DNA of 64,000 nucleotides from Neisseria bacilliformis (GTDB lineage Bacteria > Pseudomonadota > Gammaproteobacteria > Burkholderiales > Neisseriaceae). Location of the stretch: contig NZ_CP059571.1 in NCBI RefSeq assembly GCF_014055025.1, positions 1,612,001-1,676,000 of the forward strand, in the 5' to 3' direction. The notes below the pieces were generated by a model, which was not told the origin of the DNA, did no database searches, and saw only the letters and a list, made by a program, of their open reading frames with translations. This document shows positions 26,861 through 35,747 of the stretch, in pieces. The translations under genes and the position numbers were made by a program. Positions within the stretch are counted from its first letter, which is position 1; each line of letters starts with the position of its first letter.

Positions 26861-27304
26861 TTATGCCTGCGGTGTGCCGCGCTGCAAAAACCATTCGCCG
26901 AACGGCCAATCCACGCTGTCGAGCAGGTTTTTGGTGATGAGGCCGAGTTCGGTGTCGCCTTCGATTTGCAGTTTGCGGTTGAAAAACAGGGTGTCGGGGT
27001 CTTCTTCGCGCAGCATCATGCGCATGAAGTCGATGCCGTTGGCGGCGAGGCGCAGGTCGGGTGTGCCGTCGAAACCGTCGGCGGTGAATTTTTCGCCGTT
27101 TGCGCCGAAGCGTACTTTGATGCCCGCGTCGAGTACGTCGATTTCAAATTTGCGTCCGGCAAACAGGGTCATGTCGGCGGGCAGCAGTCCTTTTTTCAGC
27201 ATGATGTTGAGCGTGGCGACAAGGGCGGCCTGCGGCGGTTTGGCGGGCAGGATGCGGCCGATTTTTCCTGCCCAGGCGGGCAGAACGATTTCAGGCAGCG
27301 GCAT
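26861..27304 (-). CDS. ubiT: UbiT, accessory factor of oxygen-independent ubiquinone synthesis
   Basis: 147-residue SCP2-like lipid-binding protein (formerly YhbT). The SCP2 fold covers about residues 25-130 with the typical [17 protein letters not shown] strand and [17 protein letters not shown]. UbiT is thought to hold ubiquinone precursors while UbiU/UbiV hydroxylate them without oxygen (family knowledge). Its start overlaps the end of ubiV by 14 bases, so the three ubi genes form one operon. Confidence 0.88.
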   Translation of the reverse strand: MPLPEIVLPAWAGKIGRILPAKPPQAALVATLNIMLKKGLLPADMTLFAGRKFEIDVLDAGIKVRFGANGEKFTADGFDGTPDLRLAANGIDFMRMMLREEDPDTLFFNRKLQIEGDTELGLITKNLLDSVDWPFGEWFLQRGTPQA

Positions 27305-28223
27305 GGTTTTCCTCCTTAACGGTTTGTACGGGGGCGATGCCGGCCTGGCCGCGCCAGTAGCCGTCCACCAGCGTGCCGGTGGCGAGGCGGTTCAGTTCGG
27401 CGGTGGCATCGTTTATATCGGTTTGGCCGTCGAGCACTTGGCGGTGCAGGCGGATGATGTCGGACATGCCGTGCATCTGCGGCGAGAGGCGCAGCATGCT
27501 GATGCCGATTTCGCGTAAGTCGCGGTGGTGCGGCAGCAGGTATTGGCAGCCGTAAGACATGGTTTGGATGCCGTTGATGGTGAGGAAGGGTTTGCCTTCG
27601 CGGGTGTTCATGTCCATGCCCTGTTCGTAATCGAGGCAGCGGAATTCGCAGCTGTCTTTGTTGAGGTTGTAATGCCGCGCGGTGAAGCAGCGCGAGGAGT
27701 AGGCCAGCGGCATTTTGCCCCAGGCGAAGAGTTCGGTTTCGAGGCCGTCTGAAACGGCGGCTGCGGCGATGGCGGCCGTTTTGCCGCGTTCGAGTTCGCT
27801 CTGGGGCAGCCAGCGGAACGCGCCGAGGCTTTTGAACAGGGCGAGCGTGGTTTCGTTGTAGATGTTGAGGCTGGCTCCGGCCACAAAGGGGATGCCGTTT
27901 TCGCGCGCGAGCCGCACCGCGCCCATGTCGTTGGCTTCGATTTTGAATTTGTCCTGTCCGGTGATTTTGCGCAGGCGTTTCAAATCGGATTCGCTCTCGA
28001 GCAGCACCTGCGACGACAAAATGATTTCTTTGCCGCTTTCGGCAAGGTCTTGGGCCAGGCCGAACCAGTCGGCAAAACGCATTTTCTGGCGGCGCGAGCA
28101 GACGACTTCGCCGAGGTAAACGGTGTCCAGCGGCGCATCGAGCAGCGAGGCGTAAAATTCAAGCAGGGCTTCTTTCTGCCAGAAAAACAGGACGGGGCCG
28201 AGCGAGAGTTTCATTTTTTCCAT
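27291..28223 (-). CDS. ubiV: UbiV, O2-independent ubiquinone hydroxylation protein
   Basis: 310-residue U32-peptidase-family protein (formerly YhbV). The cysteines expected to hold a 4Fe-4S cluster are visible: C42 (EVVCSRR) and the group [25 protein letters not shown] in the second half. Works as a heterodimer with UbiU in the anaerobic ubiquinone pathway (family knowledge). ATG at 28223, 21 bases after the ubiU stop. Confidence 0.9.
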   Translation of the reverse strand: MEKMKLSLGPVLFFWQKEALLEFYASLLDAPLDTVYLGEVVCSRRQKMRFADWFGLAQDLAESGKEIILSSQVLLESESDLKRLRKITGQDKFKIEANDMGAVRLARENGIPFVAGASLNIYNETTLALFKSLGAFRWLPQSELERGKTAAIAAAAVSDGLETELFAWGKMPLAYSSRCFTARHYNLNKDSCEFRCLDYEQGMDMNTREGKPFLTINGIQTMSYGCQYLLPHHRDLREIGISMLRLSPQMHGMSDIIRLHRQVLDGQTDINDATAELNRLATGTLVDGYWRGQAGIAPVQTVKEENHAAA

Positions 28224-28244
28224 GTGTTTTTCTCCTTTGTTTCA

Positions 28245-29255
28245 CTATTTCCACGGGCGGCTGTATGCGCCCAGCGTGGTCTGGTGTCCTTCGGACACTT
28301 TGTCCAATGCCTTGCTCCACGCGGGGTTGACACGGAAATGCGACGGGTCGGCCGCCGCCGCGTCCAATGCCTGCCGCAGCGATTTGGTAACTTGCGCGGT
28401 GTACATCGGGCTGCGCTGGCGGCCTTCGATTTTCACCGCCGCCACGCCGATTTTGATGATTTCGGGCAGCATCTCCAATATGTTCAGGCTGGTGGGCTCT
28501 TCCAGCGCGTAATAGGTTTCGTCGTTCACCTCGAAACGGCCTTTGCACAAAGTGGGGTAGCCCGCAGGCTCGTTCGGTTTGTAGCGGTCGATAAGGATAT
28601 GGTTCAGGCGCACGTCCATGCGGTCGGGCAGCTGCTCCCAGCGCACGGCCTTGGCGGGCGAACACACGCCCTGCATGTTCGGCGACTCGCCCGTGGCGTA
28701 GCTGGACAAAATGCAGCGGCCTTCCACCATCACGCACAAACTGCCGAAGCCGAATACTTCGATTTCCACATCGGTGTGGTCGATCACATGTTTCACCTGG
28801 TCGATGGTCAGAACGCGCGGCAGCACGGCGCGGCGCACGTTAAACAAATCCTTCATCAGATTGACCGCCTCATAATTGGTGGCCGACCCCTGCACCGACA
28901 TATGCAGCCGCAAATCGGGATACCGCTTGGCCGCGTAAGCCATCACCGCCGGATCGGCCACAATCACCGCGTCCGCGCCGAGCTGCGCCGCCGTGTCCAC
29001 CGCCGCATACCAGCGTTCCACCTGCCCCGCCTGGGCAAAGGTGTTAATCGCCATCAGCACGCTGCGCCCGCGCGCATGGGCGTATTCCACCCCCGCGCGC
29101 GCCGAGTTCATATCAAAATTGAGGCCGGGGAAATTGCGCGCGTTGGTCGCGTCTTTCAGCCCCATGTAAACTGTGTCCGCGCCGTTGTCCACCGCCGTTT
29201 TCAAAGCCGGAAGATTGCCTGAGGGGCAAACCAGTTCGGGAATTCTGTTTGTCAT
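28245..29255 (-). CDS. ubiU: UbiU, O2-independent ubiquinone hydroxylation protein
   Basis: 336-residue U32-family protein (formerly YhbU): MTNRIPELVCPSGNLPALKT, GADTVYMGLKDATNARNF, and iron-sulphur cysteines in FGSLCVMVEGRCILSSY, GVCSPAKAVRW and TLCKGRFE. First gene of ubiU-ubiV-ubiT. The ATG at 29255 is used; the open frame upstream is noncoding. Fits the anaerobic nitrite/nitrate lifestyle suggested by narQP. A perfect palindrome lies about 80 bases upstream of the start. Confidence 0.92.
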   Translation of the reverse strand: MTNRIPELVCPSGNLPALKTAVDNGADTVYMGLKDATNARNFPGLNFDMNSARAGVEYAHARGRSVLMAINTFAQAGQVERWYAAVDTAAQLGADAVIVADPAVMAYAAKRYPDLRLHMSVQGSATNYEAVNLMKDLFNVRRAVLPRVLTIDQVKHVIDHTDVEIEVFGFGSLCVMVEGRCILSSYATGESPNMQGVCSPAKAVRWEQLPDRMDVRLNHILIDRYKPNEPAGYPTLCKGRFEVNDETYYALEEPTSLNILEMLPEIIKIGVAAVKIEGRQRSPMYTAQVTKSLRQALDAAAADPSHFRVNPAWSKALDKVSEGHQTTLGAYSRPWK

Positions 29256-29335
29256 TTGTGTTCCTTGCACATGCTGTATCGTCGTAAAAAACGCGCGTCC
29301 GCCGCCGGCCGCAGAAGCGGTTTTCTTGTTAAAAT

Positions 29336-29355
29336 CGCTTAACAAAGCAGTCATG
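29336..29355. promoter_or_regulatory. Palindromic operator candidate upstream of ubiU
   Basis: TTGTTAA, six bases, TTAACAA: a perfect 7-bp inverted repeat 81 bases before the ubiU ATG and about 170 bases before the divergent Nudix gene. It resembles but does not match the FNR box TTGAT-N4-ATCAA. Confidence 0.4.
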
Positions 29356-29459
29356 CAAACGGCTTTTAACGCCAAATGCACAAATCCCACATCCGTGCCG
29401 ACAAATTTTTTTATCGCGCTTATTTATTTTTGCAATATTTTTACCGCTTGGCAAGCAAA

Positions 29460-29488
29460 AGGCCGTCTGAAAAGTTTTCAGACGGCCT
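29460..29488. terminator. Compact inverted DUS pair
   Basis: AGGCCGTCTGAA at 29460-29471 and the inverse at 29477-29488 with a five-base loop, between divergent genes; more likely an uptake site than a working terminator. Confidence 0.5.
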
Positions 29489-29525
29489 CCGATACGGAAA
29501 ATACCAATATAATATAAGGAACAAC

Positions 29526-30338
29526 ATGCCCGCAACAGACACCCGCACCCCCGTAGAAGTCGTCGCCGGAATCCTCACCAACACACGCGGCGAATACCTC
29601 CTATCCTCCCGCCCCGAAGGCAAACCCTACGCCGGCTACTGGGAATTTGCCGGCGGCAAAACCGAAGCCGGCGAAACTCCCTTTGCCGCCCTGCAACGCG
29701 AATTCGCCGAAGAGCTCGGCATCACCATCACCCGCGCCCTGCCCTGGCTGGTGAAAACCCACTCCTACGAGCACGCCCGCGTGCGCCTGCGCTTCTTCCG
29801 CATCCCCGCCGACGGCTGGACGGGCAGCATACAGGCCAGAGAAGGCCAAAGCTGGGCATGGCAGCAACCCGGCGCGTTCACCGTCTCCCCCATGCTCCCC
29901 GCCAACGGCCCCCTGCTCAAAGCCCTGTCCGTCCCCACCGCCCTCACAGGCCGTCTGAAAAACGGATTCCACGGCGCAAACGGCGCGGGCGCATACCGCG
30001 CCGTCCCCCTCTCCCGCGCCACACCCGACGACCAAAACCTGCTGCTTACCCAAGCCGAATACCGCACCCGCCGCCACAACCTGCCCCCCGCCGCCAGCCT
30101 GTGGCTGGCCGTGGAAAACGCGCACGAAGCCGAACAGGCGCAGGAAACCGCCGACGTCATCGTCTGGCGCGTTACCGACGGCCAAACCGCGCAAAACGTG
30201 TCCGCCGTATTGCAAAACGGCGTATCCGTCCCCCTCGTCGTCTCCGCCACCCCCGCCCTCGCCGCACAATACGCCGCAGCCTGGACAGAAGCCGGCGCAC
30301 AGGCCGTAGCGGGAGGCGAAAGCGACACAGGCCACTGA
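29526..30338 (+). CDS. Nudix hydrolase (MutT-type) with C-terminal extension
   Basis: 270-residue protein. The N-terminal Nudix domain carries the box GGKTEAGETPFAALQREFAEELGI (about residues 41-64) and opens VEVVAGILTNTRGEYLLSSRP as in MutT 8-oxo-dGTP pyrophosphatases. The second half (about 150-265) looks like the thiamine-phosphate-synthase-like domain often fused to MutT in this phylum, but its active-site residues are not evident. A DUS is read through as GRLKNGF near residue 142. ATG at 29526 with AAGGA upstream. Confidence 0.83.
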   Translation: MPATDTRTPVEVVAGILTNTRGEYLLSSRPEGKPYAGYWEFAGGKTEAGETPFAALQREFAEELGITITRALPWLVKTHSYEHARVRLRFFRIPADGWTGSIQAREGQSWAWQQPGAFTVSPMLPANGPLLKALSVPTALTGRLKNGFHGANGAGAYRAVPLSRATPDDQNLLLTQAEYRTRRHNLPPAASLWLAVENAHEAEQAQETADVIVWRVTDGQTAQNVSAVLQNGVSVPLVVSATPALAAQYAAAWTEAGAQAVAGGESDTGH

Positions 30339-30580
30339 ACGCTGCCCCGCCCGAGACGCAGGGTGTGCGGCGCAGCCACGCACGCGGTTTCTGCCGCACA
30401 AAGGCCGTCTGAAAAACGCAAACCCGCTTTTCAGACGGCCTTTTGATCTTTCTATCCGCCCCCAAAAAACCGCGTGCGTGGCTGCGCCACATACCCTACC
30501 TAAAAGGCAGAGGCCGTCTGAAAAACCCCAAACGCAGTTTTCAGACGGCCTTTATTGCCTTTGTCCAAGCGACAATCCCG
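30339..30580. repeat. Intergenic repeats with two DUS pairs
   Basis: Inverted DUS pairs at 30402-30441 and 30511-30551 and two GTGTG-type repeats (30358, 30470). Confidence 0.65.
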
Positions 30581-30605
30581 GGGTCTGTTGACTGTCAACA
30601 GACCC
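30581..30605. mobile_element. Solo MITE ends fused as a palindrome
   Basis: GGGTCTGTTGAC, one T, then the exact inverse. It equals two ends of the MITE family joined with nothing between, and its last bases form the TAG stop of the UPF0210 gene. Confidence 0.6.
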
Positions 30606-31969
30606 TAATTCTTCAAACTCTGCACCGGCGCGGGAATTCGCCCGCCGCGTTTGACGAACGCTTCGCACGAGCCTTCCTTCACCGGCATGATTGGCGCATA
30701 GCCCAGCAGGCCGCCGAACTCCACCGAGTCGCCCACGTCTTTGCCGGGCACGGGGATGATGCGCACGGCGGTGGTTTTGCCGTTGATCATGCCGATGGCC
30801 GCTTCGTCGGCGATGATGCCGCTGATGGCGGCGGCGGAGGTGCGGCCGGGCACGGCCACCATATCGAGGCCGACGGAGCACACGGCGGTCATCGCTTCCA
30901 GTTTGTCGAGCGTAAGCACGCCGGATTCGGCGGCGGCAATCATGCCCTCGTCTTCGGACACGGGGATAAACGCGCCGGAGAGGCCGCCTACCGCGCTGCT
31001 GGCCATCATGCCGCCTTTTTTCACCGCGTCGTTAAGGAGCGCGAGCGCGGCGGTGGTGCCGTGGGTGCCGCACACGGACAAGCCCATCGCTTCAAGGATG
31101 CGGGCGACCGAATCGCCGACGGCGGGCGTGGGCGCGAGCGACAGATCCAAAATGCCGAACGGGATGCCGAGGCGGCGGGCGGCTTCCTGGCCGATCAGTT
31201 CGCCCACGCGGGTGATTTTGAAGGCGGTTTTTTTCACCGTTTCGGCAATGGTGGTCAGATCTGCATCAGGCGGGCAGTTTTCAAGGGCAGCCTGAACCAC
31301 GCCCGGGCCGGACACGCCCACGTTCAGCATCACATCGCCTTCGCCCGCGCCGTGGAATGCCCCGGCCATAAAGGGGTTGTCGTCCACCGCGTTGCAGAAT
31401 ACGACGATTTTGGCGCAGCCGAAGCCCTCGGGCGTAATCTCGGCGGTGCGTTTGACGGTTTCGCCCATCAGCCGCACCGCGTCCATATTGATGCCGGCGC
31501 GGGTGCTGCCGACGGCAACGGAGCTGCACACGATGTCTGTGCTGCGCATGGCTTCGGGTATCGAGCGGATCAGGGTTTCGGCAGACGGCGAAATGCCTTT
31601 CTGCACCAGCGCGGAAAAGCCGCCGATAAACGACACGCCGATGGCTTTGGCAGCCTTGTCGAGCGTCTGCGCCACGGAAACATAGTTGTCTGCGCCCGTG
31701 GCCGCCGCGATTTGGGCAATCGGCGTTACCGAAATGCGCTGGTTCACAATCGGCACACCGTATTTGGCGGACAAAAATTGGGCGGTGGCAACCAAATCTT
31801 TGCCGACGCGGGTGATTTTGTTGAAGATGTTGCGGTTGAGCGTGTCGAGGTCGGGCGAGATGCAATCGTGCAGGTCGATGCCGATGGTGAGCGTGCGCAC
31901 GTCGAAATTCTGGTCGGCAACCATGCGGACGGTTTCGAGGATTTCGGCGGATTGGAGGTGGTTTGTCAT
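30605..31969 (-). CDS. UPF0210 / DUF711 family protein
   Basis: 454-residue soluble protein of the UPF0210 family (PFL-like DUF711), function unknown. Conserved stretches: [52 protein letters not shown] and [22 protein letters not shown]. In many bacteria it follows an ACT-domain gene, which is absent here. ATG at 31969; the upstream open frame is not coding. The TAG stop comes from the adjoining MITE end. A GGGCAGCCTGAA word near 31281 resembles a Kingella-type DUS. Confidence 0.88.
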   Translation of the reverse strand: MTNHLQSAEILETVRMVADQNFDVRTLTIGIDLHDCISPDLDTLNRNIFNKITRVGKDLVATAQFLSAKYGVPIVNQRISVTPIAQIAAATGADNYVSVAQTLDKAAKAIGVSFIGGFSALVQKGISPSAETLIRSIPEAMRSTDIVCSSVAVGSTRAGINMDAVRLMGETVKRTAEITPEGFGCAKIVVFCNAVDDNPFMAGAFHGAGEGDVMLNVGVSGPGVVQAALENCPPDADLTTIAETVKKTAFKITRVGELIGQEAARRLGIPFGILDLSLAPTPAVGDSVARILEAMGLSVCGTHGTTAALALLNDAVKKGGMMASSAVGGLSGAFIPVSEDEGMIAAAESGVLTLDKLEAMTAVCSVGLDMVAVPGRTSAAAISGIIADEAAIGMINGKTTAVRIIPVPGKDVGDSVEFGGLLGYAPIMPVKEGSCEAFVKRGGRIPAPVQSLKN

Positions 31970-32157
31970 GAATGTTCCATAGGGTTCGGAGTAGGCGGGA
32001 GGCCGTCTGGAAACGGGTTTTAACTTCGTTGAAACTGCGTTTTCAGACGGCAAAACCGTAAAGCGGCGGCGGGCGGCCATTGTAGCAGCACTTGCCGTAC
32101 ACCGGCAGATCTCCGCGCACTACGTAAATTTCCGTTCGCTTAGTGTAAAGCCTGCGT

Positions 32158-32163
32158 TATAAT
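32158..32163 (+). promoter_or_regulatory. -10 box of the truncated TonB-receptor gene
   Basis: TATAATCCGCC, 72 bases before the GTG at 32235. Confidence 0.5.
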
Positions 32164-32234
32164 CCGCCCCGTCGGCCAAACAAACAAGAATCAGCAAGAA
32201 TCCGACCTTGCGCCCGAAACCAAGGAGTAAACCC

Positions 32235-32390
32235 GTGCAAACAAACACCCGCCTCACTACCCTTGCCGCCTGCATCACCATGCTCGGCGCAGCCCACGCC
32301 CCCGCCGCCGACAACACGGCAAACACGGCCGCCACCCCCGCCGAATCCGCCACCCTCGATGCCGTCATCGTCAAAGGCGGCAAAAACAAA
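32235..32390 (+). pseudogene. N-terminal fragment of a TonB-dependent receptor
   Basis: GTG start at 32235 after AAGGAG gives a signal peptide (TTLAACITMLGAAHAPA) and the beginning of a mature receptor ending in the TonB-box-like TLDAVIVKGGKNKG. The gene stops being receptor-like at 32390, where the IS1016 remnant begins, so plug and barrel are lost. It keeps a good promoter and ribosome-binding site and could still make a short secreted peptide fused to transposase residues. Confidence 0.65.
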
Positions 32391-32550
32391 GGGGCTGTAC
32401 TAGACAAGCAGTCATGTCAGACTGCAAAAATGAAGATAACCCGTTGTAAACTAAAAAAGAGTATTCAAAAGAAACTGCTCCAATTTTTTGTACTCGAAGT
32501 TACCGCCCGTTCGGCTGCCGATTTATTGGGCATCCACCCCAATTCGGCAG
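32391..32550 (+). mobile_element. IS1016-like (IS1595 family) 5' remnant
   Basis: Begins GGGGCTGTACTAGACAAG and encodes from ATG 32430 the first 40 residues of an IS1016-type transposase (MKITRCKLKK ... VLEVTARSAADLLGI). The rest of the transposase and the right end are gone. Confidence 0.7.
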
Positions 32551-32553
32551 TGT

Positions 32554-32667
32554 GCCGCGTCGAAACCGTCGGGCAGCATGGCCTGCGGGTCGGGGAAGTT
32601 TTGCGGGTTCCAGAGGTAGACGGGGTTGAGGGACATGGGTTTGCCTTTCTTTCGGTGGTTTTAAAAA
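32554..32667 (-). pseudogene. Duplicated 5' end of the neighbouring unknown gene
   Basis: A 114-base near-identical copy of 33817-33930: start codon at 32636, the first 27 or so codons (MSLNPVYLWNPQNFPDPQAM) and about 30 bases of upstream sequence. It is truncated where the IS1016 remnant begins, so it is the left-over of a second, tandem gene copy. Confidence 0.75.
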
Positions 32668-32689
32668 GGGGCGGCGGATGCCCCTGCGT

Positions 32690-33899
32690 CTAACTTTCTT
32701 CCTTCTGCTTGTTTTCCAGGTGATTCAATGTCCTTGTGTACCGCTCGCGGACATACTCCCGATTGACAATATAGGCATCATCAACGGCAAGCCATGATTC
32801 CATCCTTTCCCGCAAATCGGTTTTCCCCGCCAGATAGAGGATGACCAGCCGCGGCATGAAACTGTTGAATGTAAACATCCCCTTGCCCGCATCTTTCTCG
32901 GCATGGGTAACGGTATTCAATTCGTAAAAGCGGTCGATGTCGTCGTAGGTATCAATCCATGCCACTTCCCGCAGCTTCTGATCCCAATAAGCCAGCAGCG
33001 CCTCTATCTCGGTTTCGGTTTTGTATGTACCCGTCGGCCCCCCGCGATACCATGTTCGGCTCAGATAATATTCCATATCGACCACCCCCCCTAATTAATT
33101 GTTTTTTCTCGGTTTGCCCGTAAATCAGGGGAATATTGTCCAGCTCGTGCAGGTAAATCCGCTCCACGGTTTCGTCGGAAAGATACCAGCCCAAGCCCAG
33201 ACTGCTGTATTCGCCGTCTTTATAAACATCGCGATAGTTGATGTATATCGTCTGCTGGCCGTTTGTCATCGGTTTGGCGTAGATGATGAGGTCCGGCTCC
33301 ATTTTTTTGCGTCCGTATGCTGCCGGATTGAACAAATGCGGCGCGTATTCGAAGCCGTGGCGCGCCATCAGTTCGTCTACTTTGGGGCGGAAGTATTTGT
33401 AGAAGTCTTTGATATTCTTCGGCAGGCCTCTGTTTTCCTGCCGCCATTTTTGTTCTTCGGCTTCGCGCTGCCGCCAGTATGCCGCGATTTCGTCTTGGGT
33501 TTCTTGGTCGGGATACTCGCGGCCGTCGGGCAGCAGCAGGTAGCCGTTGGCGTCGTACAGCACGAGGCCCAGGCTTTCGCTACGGCAGGTCAGTATCGGC
33601 ATCAGCTCAAGATAATGTTCGTGCAGTTCGAGTACGGCGCGGCTTTTCAGTTGTTCGGCCACTTGGGTTCCTATATCGGCGTAAGCGGCTTTGAAGTCGG
33701 CCGAGGCTTTGCCGCTGCGGGCGGCTTCGGCGATGTATTCGGCCAGTTTGTCAAACGCGCTTGTGTCCGCGCCTTGCGGCAGGGGTTGGTCAGCCCATTC
33801 GGAGACGATGCGGTGCGCCGCGTCGAAGCCGTCGGGCAGCATGGCTTGCGGGTCGGGGAAGTTTTGCGGGTTCCAAAGGTAGACGGGGTTGAGGGACAT
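32690..33899 (-). pseudogene. Unknown protein gene, frame broken at a G7 tract
   Basis: Not recognised. The first part (33899 to about 33090, 270 residues, MSLNPVYLWNPQNFPDPQAM) and the second part (about 33085 to 32690, VDMEYYLSRTWYRGG onward, 130 residues) are in different frames joined exactly at seven Gs on the coding strand (33085-33091). Six Gs would give one uninterrupted protein of about 400 residues. The sequence is rich in Tyr, Trp and charged residues with no signal peptide; contains an ELMARHGFEYAPHLFNPAAY segment. Either a simple frameshift or a phase-variable switch. Lower GC than neighbours. Confidence 0.65.
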
Positions 33900-33930
33900 G
33901 GGTGTGCCTTTCTTTCGGTGGTTTTAAAAG

Positions 33931-34145
33931 TGGTGGTCGGGCGGGACGCCCGACCTGTTATTGCGGTTTTACTGTTTTTTAAAAAGCTGCCAGCTTTGGG
34001 CGAGCTGCCGTAGGGTGTATGGCGCAGCCACGCACGCGGCCTATGCCAAACAGCGCGCAGAGTGGGTCTTGACCACCGTTTTCACCCCAGCATCGTTATG
34101 GTGGGTCAAGACCCACCCTACCTTAGCGGCAGAGTCTGCGTGAAA
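33931..34145. repeat. Intergenic repeats
   Basis: GGTCGGGCGGGACGCCCGACC hairpin (near 33935), one GTGTG-type repeat (34012) and a pair of GTGGGTCTTGACC / GGTGGGTCAAGACCCACC repeats (34050-34123). No gene seen. Confidence 0.6.
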
Positions 34146-34185
34146 AGGCCGTCTGAAAAGCGGGTTTTGCTTTTTCAGACGGCCT
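34146..34185 (-). terminator. Inverted DUS pair after uraA
   Basis: AGGCCGTCTGAA at 34146-34157 and the inverse at 34174-34185, nine bases past the uraA stop. Confidence 0.75.
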
Positions 34186-34193
34186 TTCCGATG

Positions 34194-35411
34194 CTAGCCT
34201 TCCTCCGCCGCCCTGTCCGGCAGCAGCAGGTTGAGCACGATGGCCAGCACGGCGCACAGCCCTACGCCGGCGAAGCTCACGCTGCCCACTTTGAACACCA
34301 TGCCGCCCACGCCGGTGGTCAGCACGGTGCTGGCGATGACCAGGTTTTTCGGCCGCATCAAATCCACCTGCGCGTCGATCAGCGTTTTCAGGCCGAGCGA
34401 GGCAATCGTGCCGAACAGCAGAATCATCACCCCGCCCATCACCGGCAGCGGAATCGACGCGAGAAAGGCGTTGAATTTGCCGAAAAACGCCATGCAGATG
34501 GCAAACACCGCCGCCCAGGTCATGATGACCGGATTGCTGTTTTTGGTCAGCATCACCGCGCCGGTTACTTCGCCGTAGGTCGTTACCGGCGGCCCGCCGA
34601 TCAGGCCGGCCACGCACACGCCCAGGCCGTCGCCCGCCAGCGTTTTGTGCAGCCCCGGGTCGGCGGCGTAGTCGCGCCCCGTTACCTTGCCGATGGCCAT
34701 GATGCCGCCGATGTGCTCGATGGCGGGCGCGACGGCCACCGGCAGCATAAAGAGCGCGGCCTGCCAGTTGACTTCGGGGCGGTGGAACTCGGGCGGCGCA
34801 AACCAGGCCGCCTGCGCCAGCGCAGCCGTGTCCACCATGCCCAGCGTCCATGCCAGCAGATAGCCCGCCGCCACGCCGATCAGAATCGGGATAAGTTTCA
34901 TCATTTTGCTGCCGAACACCGCCACCAGCACGGTAACGGCGAAGGTGAAGCCCGACAGCAGCAGCGATTGCGCGTAATCGTATTTCTGCACACCGCCGGC
35001 CTGCCCCATCGCCATCTGGCTGGCCACCGCCGCCACCGACAAGCCGATCACCATAATCACCGGCCCGATGACCACCGGCGGCAGCAGCCGGTTTACCGCG
35101 TCCAGCCCGCGCCACTTAATCAGCGCGGCGAACACGAAATACATGAAGCCGGCGGCAAACAGGCCGAACATCGTGCCGCCCATGCCCCATTCCTGCATCG
35201 CGTAAATAATCGGCGCGATAAAGGCGAAGGACGAGCCGAGGAAAATCGGCACCTTGCGCCGCGTGCAAAGCTGGAACAGCAGCGTGCCGATGCCCGCGCC
35301 GAGCAAGGCCATAGAAGGGTTGAGGCCGGTGAGCAGCGGCACGAGCACCATCGCGCCAAAGGCGACAAACAGAATCTGCGCCCCGGCCACCGCCTGTTTC
35401 ACATGTTGCAT
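34194..35411 (-). CDS. uraA: Uracil permease
   Basis: 405-residue NCS2-family inner-membrane transporter, most similar in layout to UraA, which imports uracil with protons. Twelve to fourteen hydrophobic segments; family motifs include GSSFAFIAP near the N-terminus, VAVAPAIEHIGGIMAIGK in the middle and GGPPVTTYGEVTGAVMLTK. ATG at 35411, TATAATCCGC box upstream at 35440. Stands alone. Confidence 0.92.
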   Translation of the reverse strand: MQHVKQAVAGAQILFVAFGAMVLVPLLTGLNPSMALLGAGIGTLLFQLCTRRKVPIFLGSSFAFIAPIIYAMQEWGMGGTMFGLFAAGFMYFVFAALIKWRGLDAVNRLLPPVVIGPVIMVIGLSVAAVASQMAMGQAGGVQKYDYAQSLLLSGFTFAVTVLVAVFGSKMMKLIPILIGVAAGYLLAWTLGMVDTAALAQAAWFAPPEFHRPEVNWQAALFMLPVAVAPAIEHIGGIMAIGKVTGRDYAADPGLHKTLAGDGLGVCVAGLIGGPPVTTYGEVTGAVMLTKNSNPVIMTWAAVFAICMAFFGKFNAFLASIPLPVMGGVMILLFGTIASLGLKTLIDAQVDLMRPKNLVIASTVLTTGVGGMVFKVGSVSFAGVGLCAVLAIVLNLLLPDRAAEEG

Positions 35412-35439
35412 ATGACACTTTCTTTACAAAAACATGCGG

Positions 35440-35445
35440 ATTATA
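35440..35445 (-). promoter_or_regulatory. -10 box of uraA
   Basis: TATAATCCGC on the minus strand, 29 bases before the ATG. Confidence 0.55.
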
Positions 35446-35747
35446 GCGGTTGGCAGGGCAGGCGATAAGGGAAATGCGGCGAGAGGCCGTCTGAAAAGCT
35501 GCGGTACAGTGTTTCAGACGGCCTCTTCCCCATCCGCCTATGTCGAATCGGACGTAGGATGTGTCGCCCCGAGGCGACGCACGCGTTCCCTGCCGCATAT
35601 CGAATCTTTGTCTTCCCTACAAATCCGAAACCGCGTGCGTGGCTGCGCCACACACCCTACCTAAGGGCAGAGGCCGTCTGAAAACGGCAAACACGGTTTT
35701 TCAGACGGCCTCGAATGTCAAAAACGCGCTTTGCGTTTAAACAGGTT
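35446..35747. repeat. Intergenic repeats
   Basis: Inverted DUS pairs at 35484-35524 and 35671-35711 (the latter terminates cls) and two GTGTG-type repeats (35557, 35627). No gene seen. Confidence 0.65.

Noticed and set aside
32208-32693. A single 161-residue gene
   Set aside because: It is a chance fusion of a TonB-receptor N-terminus, an IS1016 remnant and the reverse strand of a duplicated gene start.
34062-35468. 468-codon plus-strand frame opposite uraA
   Set aside because: His/Arg/Ala-rich shadow translation; begins in repeat sequence and covers the whole permease gene on the opposite strand.
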